A stretch of DNA of 64,000 nucleotides from Shewanella livingstonensis (lineage in GTDB: Bacteria > Pseudomonadota > Gammaproteobacteria > Enterobacterales > Shewanellaceae): contig NZ_CP034015.1 in NCBI RefSeq assembly GCF_003855395.1, positions 3,110,001 to 3,174,000 of the forward strand. Direction: 5' to 3'. The notes beneath the pieces were generated by a model. The model was not told where the DNA came from, searched no databases, and saw nothing but the letters and a program-made list of their open reading frames with translations. A program made the translations under genes and the position numbers. Below, piece by piece: positions 1 through 10,000 of the stretch (its first letter is position 1; each line of letters begins with the position of its first letter).

Positions 1-631
1 CGCCAGCGCAATACACCCACATGTAGGATTTCACCCGCTCATCGTTAATCACTTTGAGCGTGGTCTCATCGGCGTGGATGACATCTTGTGTTAATAAATG
101 GTGGTGGAGTAAATCATATAATGGCTTGAACAGCGCTGCAGATTTCATCATCCAATCCGCCATGGTTTGCCTGCTTAAGGCGATACCGTGTTGCTTGAAT
201 AAGGTTTCTTGCCGATAAAGGGGTAATGCGTACTGATACTTACTGGTAATGAGTTGGCTTAACAAGCTTGACGTCGCCACGCTTTTAGGGATAGGACTGA
301 CTGGCACGGGCGCTTGTTTGATATTGGCCTGGGGTCCTTTAGTCTCACAATGCTTGCAGCTGTATTTTAATCTAACGTGCTCAATCACACTGATTTTCGC
401 CGGAATAAACTTCAGCTTCTCACTACTGTCTTGGCCCATTAACGCCAGCTCATGACCACAGCACTCACACTGCTTATCTTCATCACTAATATCATGGATA
501 ATCACTTCACGTGGCAGGTCTTTAGGCAGTAATTTACGCTTGGCCCGTTTTTTAGGAGAAACAGACTCGTCTGCATAGGTTGCTAACTCAGCAGGCTCAT
601 CAACGGTGACTTCAGCTTCGTTAAACGAATC
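1..631 (-). pseudogene. IS66-family transposase (TnpC) fragment, 5'-truncated and running off the window
   Basis: Reading the minus strand from about 631 to 1 gives an open frame that begins around FNEAEVTV, passes a basic linker and a zinc-ribbon-like stretch (CECCGHE ... CKHC), and reaches the IS66 catalytic region with IHADETTLKV and SYMWVY at the window edge. This is the middle of an IS66 TnpC. The usual N-terminal coiled-coil part is missing: an in-frame TGA sits just upstream (632-634), and the adjoining DNA belongs to an unrelated gene. The C-terminal part is outside the window. No tnpA or tnpB is seen. It is an inactive remnant unless trans-acting copies exist. Family assignment is from motif recognition. 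Confidence 0.85.
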
Positions 632-821
632 TCAATTTAGGATTCTCGGCTAACTTTACTAACCCGTTATCTGCTTCCGCAACTAATGTAGACCACTTTG
701 CTTTGTCTTCAGGAGAAAAACCTCTCAACCCCTTATTGATGGGCTCACATAAGTTTGTACTGTAAACTGAAATAGCCAAAAACTCTTCTCTAGTTAAGAT
801 CTGCATATTTGAATTCTTCAC
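621..821 (-). pseudogene. ADP-ribosyltransferase-like fragment fused to the IS66 remnant
   Basis: The 66-residue frame starts at a GTG and contains EEFLAISVYSTNLCEPINKGLRGF. This resembles the first conserved block of the C3/VIP2-type ADP-ribosyltransferase exoenzyme family, in which a YT/YS turn is followed by an IN..LRG motif carrying the catalytic Arg. The downstream STS and ExE motifs needed for activity are absent because the frame ends in TAA formed at the IS66 junction (about 621-630). It is therefore a 5' piece of a larger gene removed by rearrangement. Toxin or phage-head origin are both possible; the assignment rests on one motif only. Confidence 0.4.
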
Positions 822-1012
822 CTTCTTTAAATATCAAACTGGTTATTTTATCCAGTTCAGTATCAATCAAGTCGTCTACAGTTGGTGCTTCATATTGGTC
901 ATCAATCGATTCATTTTATGCTGCGACATATTCAGTTGCTACCACAGAAGGAGATAACTCAAACAAAGATGCAACATTTCCGCTTGCTAAACTTTGTTTA
1001 ATTTTTTTAGGT
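790..1012 (-). pseudogene. Degraded coding remnant upstream of the ART-like fragment
   Basis: One minus-strand frame reads LILTPKKIKQSLASGNVASLFELSPSVV.., meets a TAA at 916-918, then continues in the same frame as ESIDDQYEAPTVDD.. to a TAG at 790-792, which overlaps the start of the ART-like fragment by about 30 bases. The acidic, protein-like composition on both sides of a single stop suggests a once-continuous gene that overlapped the next one, as in phage or toxin operons. No family is recognised. The DNA from about 1020 to 1126 shows no gene. Confidence 0.25.
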
Positions 1013-1126
1013 GTCAAGATTAAATGGAATTAGTACTAGCACGAATAGCTTGAAGCGGGTTACCAAACCCATCCTATCGGGCAGGGCTAGATCGCGAACG
1101 TTTTACGAACAGTTTCAGTGTTTTTA

Positions 1127-1396
1127 TTAAACTACATTTGTTAGGAATGTTATCAGTTCATGAATGATAGGAAGTGATTCTATATTGAAATTATTCATTG
1201 TAAGCAAAAAACACACTAATGCGGTTGCCCTGTCCCATTGGTATTGTTGAACAATGTTTGATTGATTATCGGCACTGTTAGCGTTTTTCTCAGGCAAGCC
1301 AGTATGACTATTACTGATTAACTGACTTATTTTGTTATAGCTAAACTGCCTCACCTCTGGCTTGTGATTAATATGCTCAGAAGATTGACCATCCAC
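1127..1396 (-). CDS. Hypothetical protein (89 aa), doubtful
   Basis: The frame encodes a polar first half and a short hydrophobic stretch (ATALVCFLLTMNNF) followed by ESLPIIHELITFLTNVV. There is no recognisable domain and no clear Shine-Dalgarno sequence. It lies between the degraded ART/IS66 remnants and a well-supported lipoprotein gene, so it may be another relic or a chance open frame. Listed because nothing else explains this stretch. Confidence 0.25.
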   Translation of the reverse strand: MDGQSSEHINHKPEVRQFSYNKISQLISNSHTGLPEKNANSADNQSNIVQQYQWDRATALVCFLLTMNNFNIESLPIIHELITFLTNVV

Positions 1397-1541
1397 AGGG
1401 CTATCGTTTCAATCAAAAAACCTCACGTTTGTCACATTATTATGATTCATAATAAAAAGATTAACCTATTGAACATATTGTTAATATCTTGTTACAACCT
1501 TTCTCCTGCGTACAAACTTACCCTAGCCAAATCAACTCGCG

Positions 1542-2378
1542 TTATATGTCTTTATGTCGTCTTAATCTCACGAGTAAACTCATCAATATTAGTAAGCTAA
1601 ACGTAATATCAACTGCCCCGCCGTTATAATTACTTCTGTGCTCGACGTTGGCAATGTTGTCTTCTTTTACTCTGACTTTAAATCGAGCTAACTCATTATC
1701 TAAGTTCTTGCTCATATCTGTGACTGCCAAGTCAAAACCTTCGATCGACTTTTCCGCTAGGGTTTCGTCGATGCCAATAGCAGTAGTCCGTTTCTCAAGC
1801 TTACTGATCCCCGGTGCTCTGAAAAGCATTTTCCGGCTTTTAATATCAAACACCGCAGTATCGACAAAGGTTTGCACTGTATTTTCATTGCCCGGGATCA
1901 CATACATTCCCACAATGGTCCAATACAAGAGCGCTGCATTATTTTCAACAGATTGAGTTACCTGATCATACGACACTAATGCCATGACATCGACATCATA
2001 TAAACGACCGACTTGCTCAAGTGTATTAAACCCTTCACCACCAGCAAGATACGTACTCGGAATAACCTCAATTCGGTCAATATAATCATATTGCACAAAA
2101 GCCGCTTTGACTTTTTCGAGGAGTTCATATTGATCTTTATTATGAATGGCCTGATTGTTCCGGCCTGTTGATGGTACAAAGGCAATACCCACTTTTACTG
2201 GCAATGTAAGCACAGGGATTTCGGCACTATGTACCGCTCGGTCTTCTTTATTGGGATACAAAAAATCCATTAAACTGCTGGACACAGACTGTTTACCCGA
2301 CTGCTGGCTAACCAACATGCTGCATGAAGACAATAGCAATACTGAGATGATCGTGAACAACCATGTTGCTGTTTTCAT
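1542..2378 (-). CDS. Rhombotarget-type lipoprotein with GlyGly-CTERM tail
   Basis: The N-terminus is a lipoprotein signal peptide ending LLLSSCSM with the lipid Cys at residue 19. The C-terminus is a sorting signal: a Gly-Gly pair in YNGGAVD, a hydrophobic segment (ITFSLLILMSLLV) and a basic end (RLRRHKD), the GlyGly-CTERM layout cleaved by rhombosortase. A lipobox combined with such a tail is diagnostic of the rhombotarget lipoprotein family. The middle (VKVGIAFVPS..., LLEKVKAAFVQYDYIDRIEVIPS, LARFKVRVKE) resembles that family's secreted core. The function is unknown; it is presumably exported, lipidated and then C-terminally processed. No rhombosortase gene is in this window. It is transcribed divergently from the RND operon. 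Confidence 0.8.
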   Translation of the reverse strand: MKTATWLFTIISVLLLSSCSMLVSQQSGKQSVSSSLMDFLYPNKEDRAVHSAEIPVLTLPVKVGIAFVPSTGRNNQAIHNKDQYELLEKVKAAFVQYDYIDRIEVIPSTYLAGGEGFNTLEQVGRLYDVDVMALVSYDQVTQSVENNAALLYWTIVGMYVIPGNENTVQTFVDTAVFDIKSRKMLFRAPGISKLEKRTTAIGIDETLAEKSIEGFDLAVTDMSKNLDNELARFKVRVKEDNIANVEHRSNYNGGAVDITFSLLILMSLLVRLRRHKDI

Positions 2379-2528
2379 TTACGTTTCCTTTTGTGATTAT
2401 TTCCATTTTTTTGATGTAGATAGTTAATTCAATTTTTACAACTTAAGCATGCCTGAATAACTAAACACACCACAAGTTAATTAATTTAACCAATTTAACA
2501 TTGTCAATCTAACCAACTTCGTAACAAA

Positions 2529-2571
2529 GTGCCAGTAACATCATGTTATATAACAAATATATAACTGGCAC
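2529..2571. promoter_or_regulatory. Inverted repeat in the lipoprotein/RND divergent intergenic region
   Basis: The 320-bp AT-rich gap 2379-2698 separates two divergent genes. It holds arms GTGCCAGT (2529-2536) and ACTGGCAC (2564-2571), perfectly complementary, around a second palindrome GTTATATAAC (2545-2554). The nested symmetry looks like a repressor-binding region controlling the efflux operon, which has no adjacent regulator gene in the window. No other gene-like structure is seen in the gap. Confidence 0.4.
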
Positions 2572-2698
2572 AATATATGCTTTGTTATATTTAATTAACA
2601 TCTGTTACAAATGAGAACGTGACGTTTGAACGCTTAGGAATAACATAAGCTCACTGACGTCATTTAATTCTAAAAAATATAACACTGGCAGGTACCGC

Positions 2699-3772
2699 AT
2701 GGATAGGTTCATCAGCGTAAAAAAAATGGCAATCCCTTTACTTTGTCTTGCAGCTCTTAGCGGTTGTACTGGCGAAGAAGAGCAAGTAAAAGAAGAACAA
2801 AAATTTGCGATTCCGGTTGAAACGGCACGGGTAACCACAGGCAATGTGTCCTCCTTTTACAGTACTACCGCAACACTTGAAGCACCGGAAGAGTCCCATG
2901 TGATGAGCAGAATTGCAGGGATAATCGAAACCATAAATGTTGAAGAAGGTGACCGAGTCACTAAAGGTCAAATCCTAGCGGTGATTGATGCTAAGCGACA
3001 ACGTTATGACTTCAATCGCTCTGAAGCCGAAGTGCAGATTATTCAACAAGAATTGAATCGCTTGAATAAAATGATTAACAAAGAATTTATTAGCCAAGAT
3101 CAATTGGCCAAACTTGAGTTTAATCTGCAGGCGGCGAAGGCGCAACGAGACTTAGCCGAACTACAAGTTAAAGAAAGCCAAATTACCTCACCCATTAATG
3201 GGGTTATTGCCGAACGTTATGTTAAAACGGGCAATATGGCTAAAGAATTTCAAGAACTATTTTATGTTGTTAACCAAGACCAACTTCACGGTATATTACA
3301 CCTACCGGAACAACAACTTGCTAGCTTACGTATTGGGCAACAAGCCAGTATTATCCAACAACACCAAGGCACTGCATCCAACATTATCGATGCGAAAGTA
3401 CTGCGTATTAGCCCTGTTGTCGATGCACAAAGTGGTACTTTTAAAGTGACCTTAGCAGTGCCAAACCAAGATGCAGCATTAAAAGCCGGCATGTTTACCC
3501 GCGTTGAACTTAAATACGACACCCATCAAGACGTACTTACTGTGCCTTATAACGCATTAATTAACCAAGACAATACACAAGCTTTATACGTAATTAAAGA
3601 CACTAAAGCACAGCGACGAGAAGTGAGTTTAGGCTTTCGTGAAAATAATACGGTTGAAATTTTATCGGGCGTTGAAGCGGGCGAACAAATCGTCATCCGC
3701 GGCCAGCAAAATCTTAAAGATCAAGCTCTGGTAGAGGTTATTACCCCACTTAGCTTCGCTGCTATTCGATAA
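2699..3772 (+). CDS. RND efflux periplasmic adaptor (membrane fusion protein)
   Basis: This 357-residue lipoprotein (lipobox LAALSGC, Cys23) shows the adaptor fold order. First comes a biotinyl-lipoyl half (EAPEESHVMSRIAGIIETINVEEGDRV), then a short alpha-hairpin (about residues 100-165), the second lipoyl half (ITSPINGVIAERYVKTGNM), a beta-barrel, and a membrane-proximal domain (VPYNALINQ...VLSGVEAGEQIV type). Such adaptors join an inner-membrane RND pump to an outer-membrane channel. It starts the operon: the first permease follows after 12 bp. No TolC-like gene is adjacent, so a channel encoded elsewhere is expected. An internal ATG at residue 10 is an alternative start but would leave a very short signal peptide. 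Confidence 0.93.
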   Translation: MDRFISVKKMAIPLLCLAALSGCTGEEEQVKEEQKFAIPVETARVTTGNVSSFYSTTATLEAPEESHVMSRIAGIIETINVEEGDRVTKGQILAVIDAKRQRYDFNRSEAEVQIIQQELNRLNKMINKEFISQDQLAKLEFNLQAAKAQRDLAELQVKESQITSPINGVIAERYVKTGNMAKEFQELFYVVNQDQLHGILHLPEQQLASLRIGQQASIIQQHQGTASNIIDAKVLRISPVVDAQSGTFKVTLAVPNQDAALKAGMFTRVELKYDTHQDVLTVPYNALINQDNTQALYVIKDTKAQRREVSLGFRENNTVEILSGVEAGEQIVIRGQQNLKDQALVEVITPLSFAAIR

Positions 3773-3784
3773 CGGAGCGGGATA

Positions 3785-6700
3785 ATGTCGATAATCAATA
3801 CGTCTGTTAAACGTCCTGTCACTGTGTGGATGTTTATGTTAGCTGTGATGCTTTTTGGAATGGTGGGGTTTTCTCGTCTTGCAGTAAAGCTGTTACCCGA
3901 TTTAAGCTATCCCAGTGTCACTATCCGTACTGCATATGATGGTGCGGCGCCAGTTGAAATTGAACAGCTGGTGTCAAAACCAATTGAAGAAGCCGTTGGG
4001 GTAGTCAAAGGTTTACGCAAAATAAGCTCAATTTCGCGTTCAGGTATGTCTGATGTGGTGCTCGAGTTTGAATGGGGCACCAACATGGACATGGCCAGCC
4101 TTGAAGTACGTGAAAAAATCGATACTATCGAGCTGCCACTAGACATCAACAAACCATTACTACTGCGTTTCAATCCTAATCTTGATCCCATCATGCGCTT
4201 AGCATTTTCAGTACCTAATGCTGATGCAGAACAATTAAAGCAAATGCGTACCTTTGCAGATGAAGAGTTAAAACGTCGCCTAGAAGCGTTATCGGGCGTT
4301 GCAGCTGTTAGATTGTCAGGGGGGTTAGAGCAAGAAGTTCATATTGAGTTAAATCAACAAAAATTAAGCCAACTGAATCTCAATGCCGATCAAATTAAGC
4401 GCCGAATTAACGAAGAAAACATTAACCTATCAGCAGGTAAAGTGATCCAGGGTGACAAAGAATACTTAGTCAGAACCTTAAACCAATTTAACTCGTTAGA
4501 AGAATTAGGCCAAGTTATTATCTATCGTGATGGGCACACTTTGGTCAGATTATCTGATATTGCACAGATTAGTGATGCCTATAAAGAACGCAGTGATATT
4601 ACGCGCATTGGTGACGTAGAATCGATTGAATTGGCTATATACAAAGAAGGTGATGCCAATACCGTTGCTGTGGCACAAAAATTACGCACTGAGCTTGAAA
4701 GAATTAACCAAGCTGATGAACAGAACCAATTAAAGGTTATTTACGACCAATCTGAGTTTATCGAAAGCGCAGTCAATGAAGTGACCTCCGCCGCATTATT
4801 TGGCAGCTTACTGGCAATGCTGGTTATTTACCTGTTTTTACGCGACATTATTGCTACGCTTATTATTTCTATCTCAATCCCCTTTTCAGTTATCGCCACA
4901 TTCAACATGATGTATTTTGCTGATATTAGTTTAAATATTATGTCGTTGGGCGGTATTGCATTAGCGATTGGTTTGCTGGTCGACAATGCCATTGTGGTAT
5001 TAGAGAACATTGACCGTTATAAATCTCAAGGCATGAGTAAAATTGAGGCTGCGGTCATCGGCTGTAAAGAAGTCTCTGGTGCTATTTTTGCTTCAACCCT
5101 TACCACACTGGCCGTATTTGTGCCTTTAGTGTTTGTCGACGGTATAGCAGGAGCCTTATTTGCAGACCAGGCGCTCACGGTCACCTTTGCCCTACTTGCC
5201 TCATTATTTGTCGCCTTAACCGCCATTCCTATGCTGGCTTCGCGTCAAGGTTTTACCAGCTTGCCGCAACCTATTGAAGTCGCCCAAAAACCTAAACCCA
5301 CTAGCCGAAAAGGGAAAGTGGCCTACTACTTACTGGCTGTACTAAGCTTTCCCTTTAAATTACTGTTTAGCTATTTACCCGCAGGATTATTAACCGCCAT
5401 TATTGTCATCAGTCGTTTTGTGAGTAGCGTGTTTGGCTTGTTACTCAAACCAATTTGTGCTGGATTTAATTTCATTTACCGCCTAGTGGAATCAATCTAC
5501 TACCGCGTACTTCATCACGTCCTGCGCCACCAAGTATTAACCCTTGTGATAGCACTAGTCATTACATTAGCTTCAACTAGTCTACTGCCTAAACTCGGGG
5601 TCGAGCTTATTCCGCCAATGAATCAAGGTGAATTTTATGTCGAAATACTATTACCACCGGGCACTGAGGTCAGTGAAACGGATGCGGTATTACAACAGTT
5701 AGCCTTGTCGATTAAAGACAGAGAAGATGTTAAACATGCCTATAGCCAAGCTGGTAGCGGCGGATTAATGACATCAGATACTGCTAGAGGTGGTGAAAAC
5801 TGGGGTAGATTACAAGTGGTACTAGCTGACCCTTTAGCCTTTAATGCGGTGAGTCTTATACTGCGCAATACCGCCAGAAATATTCCTGAACTGGAAGCTC
5901 AAATTGAGCATCCTGAATTATTCAGTTTCAAAACCCCGCTTGAAATTGAGTTATCGGGTTATGATTTAGCTCAACTCAAACAAAGTGCAGACCAACTGGT
6001 TAAAGCTTTGTCTGGATCAGACCGCTTTAGTGATATTAATACTACCTTACGCGATGGCCAACCAGAGATCAGTATTCGCTTTGACCATGCCCGTTTAGCT
6101 GCGCTAGGCATGGATGCGCCGACCGTTGCTAACCGTATTGCCCAACGTGTAGGTGGCACTATTGCCAGCCAGTTCACGGTACGCGATCGTAAAGTGGACA
6201 TTTTGGTGCGCAGTGAATTAAGCGAACGCGATCAAATTAGCGATATTGAATCGTTAATCATTAACCCAAATAGCGCCCAACCTATTCCATTAAGTGCCAT
6301 AGCCACCATAGACTTACAAATTGGGCCATCGGCGATTAATCGTATCAGCCAACAACGTGTGGCTATCGTGTCATCTAATTTAGCCTACGGTGATTTAAGC
6401 GAAGCGGTGCGCCAAGCTCAGCAAATATTGAATCAGCAGCAATTCCCAAGCTCAATTCAAGCCAGATTTGGCGGCCAAAATGAAGAAATGGAACAATCTT
6501 TTGACTCATTAAAAATTGCCCTCGTTCTGGCCATCTTCTTAGTTTATTTAGTGATGGCGAGCCAGTTTGAATCTTTGTTGCACCCGTTATTGATTTTGAT
6601 TGCAGTGCCAATGGCCGTGGCTGGCAGTATTGTGGGTTTGTTTATTACCGGTACCCATTTAAGTGTGGTGGTGTTTATTGGCCTAATTATGTTGGCAGGT

Positions 6701-7036
6701 ATTGTGGTCAATAATGCCATTGTATTAGTGGATCGCATCAACCAACTACGCCAAGAAGGCATGGATAAGCTCACGGCAATTAATCAAGCAGCACAATCGC
6801 GTTTACGCCCTATCATGATGACCACGCTGACCACCACCTTAGGTTTATTACCAATGGCGATAGGCATTGGTGATGGTAGCGAGGTCCGCGCGCCAATGGC
6901 GATTACGGTCATTTTTGGTTTAAGCATGTCAACCTTGCTCACATTGCTGGTTATTCCGGCCTTGTACGCAATGTTTGATCGCAAACAATACAGCCAAAAT
7001 AACCTTGAGCTCAACACTGCGGAGACGCCAGCATGA
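3785..7036 (+). CDS. RND multidrug efflux permease, first subunit
   Basis: The 1083-residue protein has the HAE1-type layout: TM1 (PVTVWMFMLAVMLFGMVGF), two large periplasmic loops and two sets of TM segments. TM4 contains AIGLLVDNAIVVLEN around residue 400, where AcrB-like pumps carry Asp-Asp; here the second position is Asn, common in this subgroup. An extra stretch around residues 500-590 (basic KPKPTSRKGK followed by more hydrophobic helices) lengthens the central region compared with the usual 1020-1050 residues. The stop overlaps the start of the next permease (ATGA), so translation is probably coupled. Substrates cannot be inferred from the sequence. Confidence 0.93.
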   Translation: MSIINTSVKRPVTVWMFMLAVMLFGMVGFSRLAVKLLPDLSYPSVTIRTAYDGAAPVEIEQLVSKPIEEAVGVVKGLRKISSISRSGMSDVVLEFEWGTNMDMASLEVREKIDTIELPLDINKPLLLRFNPNLDPIMRLAFSVPNADAEQLKQMRTFADEELKRRLEALSGVAAVRLSGGLEQEVHIELNQQKLSQLNLNADQIKRRINEENINLSAGKVIQGDKEYLVRTLNQFNSLEELGQVIIYRDGHTLVRLSDIAQISDAYKERSDITRIGDVESIELAIYKEGDANTVAVAQKLRTELERINQADEQNQLKVIYDQSEFIESAVNEVTSAALFGSLLAMLVIYLFLRDIIATLIISISIPFSVIATFNMMYFADISLNIMSLGGIALAIGLLVDNAIVVLENIDRYKSQGMSKIEAAVIGCKEVSGAIFASTLTTLAVFVPLVFVDGIAGALFADQALTVTFALLASLFVALTAIPMLASRQGFTSLPQPIEVAQKPKPTSRKGKVAYYLLAVLSFPFKLLFSYLPAGLLTAIIVISRFVSSVFGLLLKPICAGFNFIYRLVESIYYRVLHHVLRHQVLTLVIALVITLASTSLLPKLGVELIPPMNQGEFYVEILLPPGTEVSETDAVLQQLALSIKDREDVKHAYSQAGSGGLMTSDTARGGENWGRLQVVLADPLAFNAVSLILRNTARNIPELEAQIEHPELFSFKTPLEIELSGYDLAQLKQSADQLVKALSGSDRFSDINTTLRDGQPEISIRFDHARLAALGMDAPTVANRIAQRVGGTIASQFTVRDRKVDILVRSELSERDQISDIESLIINPNSAQPIPLSAIATIDLQIGPSAINRISQQRVAIVSSNLAYGDLSEAVRQAQQILNQQQFPSSIQARFGGQNEEMEQSFDSLKIALVLAIFLVYLVMASQFESLLHPLLILIAVPMAVAGSIVGLFITGTHLSVVVFIGLIMLAGIVVNNAIVLVDRINQLRQEGMDKLTAINQAAQSRLRPIMMTTLTTTLGLLPMAIGIGDGSEVRAPMAITVIFGLSMSTLLTLLVIPALYAMFDRKQYSQNNLELNTAETPA

Positions 7037-10000
7037 ACATCACTCAACTGGCAATAAAGCGCCCCGTAACCACCTGCATGTTTTTCTTGGCTATTATGTT
7101 ATTTGGTATGGCGGCAAGTCGAATGCTGCCGCTAGAAATGTTTCCTGGGATAGATATACCGCAAATTGTGGTGCAAGTGCCTTATAAGGGCTCTAGCCCT
7201 GCAGAAGTGGAACGCGATATCACCAAGGTGCTTGAGGAGTCGCTTGCCACCATGAGCGGCATTGAGGAGGTACGGTCAGACTCAACCCAAGATGGCGCTT
7301 TTATTCAATTGAACATGAAATGGGGTGAAGACGTCGCCACTAAAAGCCTTGAAGCACGTGAAAAAATAGATTCAGTACGCCATTTATTACCCAAAGATGT
7401 TGAGCGCGTCATGATCCAACAGTTCTCAACCGCCGATATGCCAGTGCTCACTATACGTATATCAAGTGAGCGCGAACTGTCTAATGCATATGATTTACTT
7501 GAAAAACAGTTACGTAAACCACTTGAGCGGGTTGATGGTGTATCTAAAGTCACTCTTTATGGCGTTGAACAAAAGCAGATTGAAATCCGCCTTGATGCCG
7601 ATAAATTAGTGGCATCAAGCCTTAATAGTCTCGACTTACGTTCGCGTTTACTGGCAGAAAACTTTGTCATCAGCGCTGGCACATTGAGAGAAGACTCGCG
7701 CGTATATCAAGTCTCACCCAAAGGTGAGTTTACCAGCCTTGATGATATTAATAATCTGGTGATTGTGCCGGGTATTCGCCTGCAAGATATCGCTATGGTG
7801 AGCTATGCCCTACCAGAAAAAAGAGAAGGCCGACATTTAGACCAAAAATATGCGGTCGGAATCGATGTATTTAAAGAGTCTGGCGCTAATTTAGTTGAGG
7901 TGTCAGATCGGGTTCTTAACGTTATTGAGCTGGTTAAGCAAGATCAGCAGTTTAATGGTATCAAGTTATTCATCATGGAAGACCAAGCCTATGGGGTTAA
8001 ATCGTCTTTAAAAGACTTACTGTTGTCTGGATTAATGGGGGCAATATTATCATTTGGGGTACTGTATCTGTTTTTACGTAACCTGAAAATGACCTTAGTG
8101 GTTATCTCATCGGTACCAATCTCTTTATGTATGACATTAGCCGGGATGTACTTTTTAGGCTACAGCTTAAATATTTTATCAATGATGGGCTTATTATTAG
8201 CTGTCGGTATGTTGATTGATAATGCGGTAGTGGTCACTGAAAGCGTATTACAGGAAAAACAATCCGCACACATTGACGATACTTGCCAGAGAAAAGCTAA
8301 CCAACAAGCCGTATTAACTGGTGTTGAAAAAGTCTCTTTAGCCGTTTTGGCGGGCACCTTAACTACCGCTATCGTGTTTTTACCGAATATTTTTGGCGTA
8401 AAAGTACAGCTGACCATCTTTTTAGAGCATGTTGCTGTCGCAATTTGTATCTCACTTGCGGCATCATTATTGGTTGCTAAAACCCTGATCCCACTGATGC
8501 TGAATCACTTTCATTTTAATGTAGAAACCACTAATGGCAATAATCGATTGGGGCGTTTTTATGAACGAAGCCTAAGCTGGATTTTAACACGACCAAAACG
8601 TTCTGGGGTTATCGCGTTGGCCATATTAGTGTCAACCGCATTGCCGCTAAGCATGGTGAAACAAGATCAAGGCGATGGCGAAGGTAATGACCGTTTATAC
8701 ATTAATTATCAGTTAGAAGGCCGACATAATTTAGCGGTGACCGAAGCGATGATTAATAGCATGGAAACCTACTTATACAGCAATAAAGATAAGTTCTACA
8801 TTGATGCGGTTTACAGTTATTACGCGCCGCAAGATGCACAATCGACCATTTTATTGCAAAAAGACATCCCAATAGACATTGGTGAACTAAAGAAAATGAT
8901 CCGCGAAGGATTTCCTAAGTATTCCATTGCCACGCCACAATTTGGTTGGGGCAACGAAAATAACGGTATTCGTGTGACGTTAACTGGACGATCAACAACC
9001 GAATTAATTCGTATCAGTGAGCAAGTAATGCCACTACTCGAAGATATAGAAGGCCTAGTCGATGTACGTTCTGAAGTAAATGGTTCACAACAGGAAGTTA
9101 TTGTCGTCATTAACCGTGAAATGGCTGCACGATTAGATTTGACCTTAAGTGACATTGCATCAAACATCGCGATTGCCTTAAGAGGCTCACAGCTACGTTC
9201 ATTCCGCCATGATCCTAGCGGCGAATTGCGTATCGAACTGGCCTATGACAAAAGCTGGCAACATTCGCTAGAAAAACTTAAACAACTGCCCATTATTCGC
9301 CAAGGCGACCGAGTCTACACCCTAGACAGTTTAGCTGAAGCTACCGTGGTACCTAGATTTGACACTATTCGTCATTTTAATCGCCAAACCGCATTATCAA
9401 TTGGTGCAAATCTAGAAGACTTCACCACCGAAGAGGCACAAACAAAAATCACCCAAGTGATGGATTCTATCAATTTCCCAAATGGATATGGCTACTCCCT
9501 GCGCGGCGGGTTTGAACGCCAAGATGAAGACCAGTCAATCATGGCAGTGAATATGATTTTGGCCATTGCGATGATTTATATTGTTATGGCGGCATTATTT
9601 GAGTCACTACTGTTACCCACCGCTATTATTACCTCGATTATGTTCTCCATAACGGGGGTATTTTGGGCTTTGTGGTTAACCGGCACCCCAATGTCGGTAA
9701 TGTCTATGATTGGTATCCTTATTTTAATGGGTATTGTGGTGAATAACGGTATTGTATTGGTAGACCAAATAAACCAAATGACACCCGATTTAGATAAGCT
9801 GAGTGACACCATTATTAGCGTGTGTATTACACGATTACGCCCGGTACTAATGACAGTAGCAACCACAGTACTGGGATTAGTTCCCTTGGCAATGGGAGAT
9901 ACTCAAATTGGCGGTGGTGGACCACCCTATTCGCCAATGGCAATTGCGATTATCGGTGGGTTAACTTTTTCAACGGTAACCAGTCTTTATTTAGTGCCGT

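Noticed and set aside
1..1033. Intact prophage or toxin-antitoxin locus
   Set aside because: Only broken frames are present; no complete phage or antitoxin gene can be supported.
3907..4194. Open frames on the strand opposite the RND, mfd, nagZ and other long genes
   Set aside because: They lack RBS and protein-like composition and mirror strongly supported genes.
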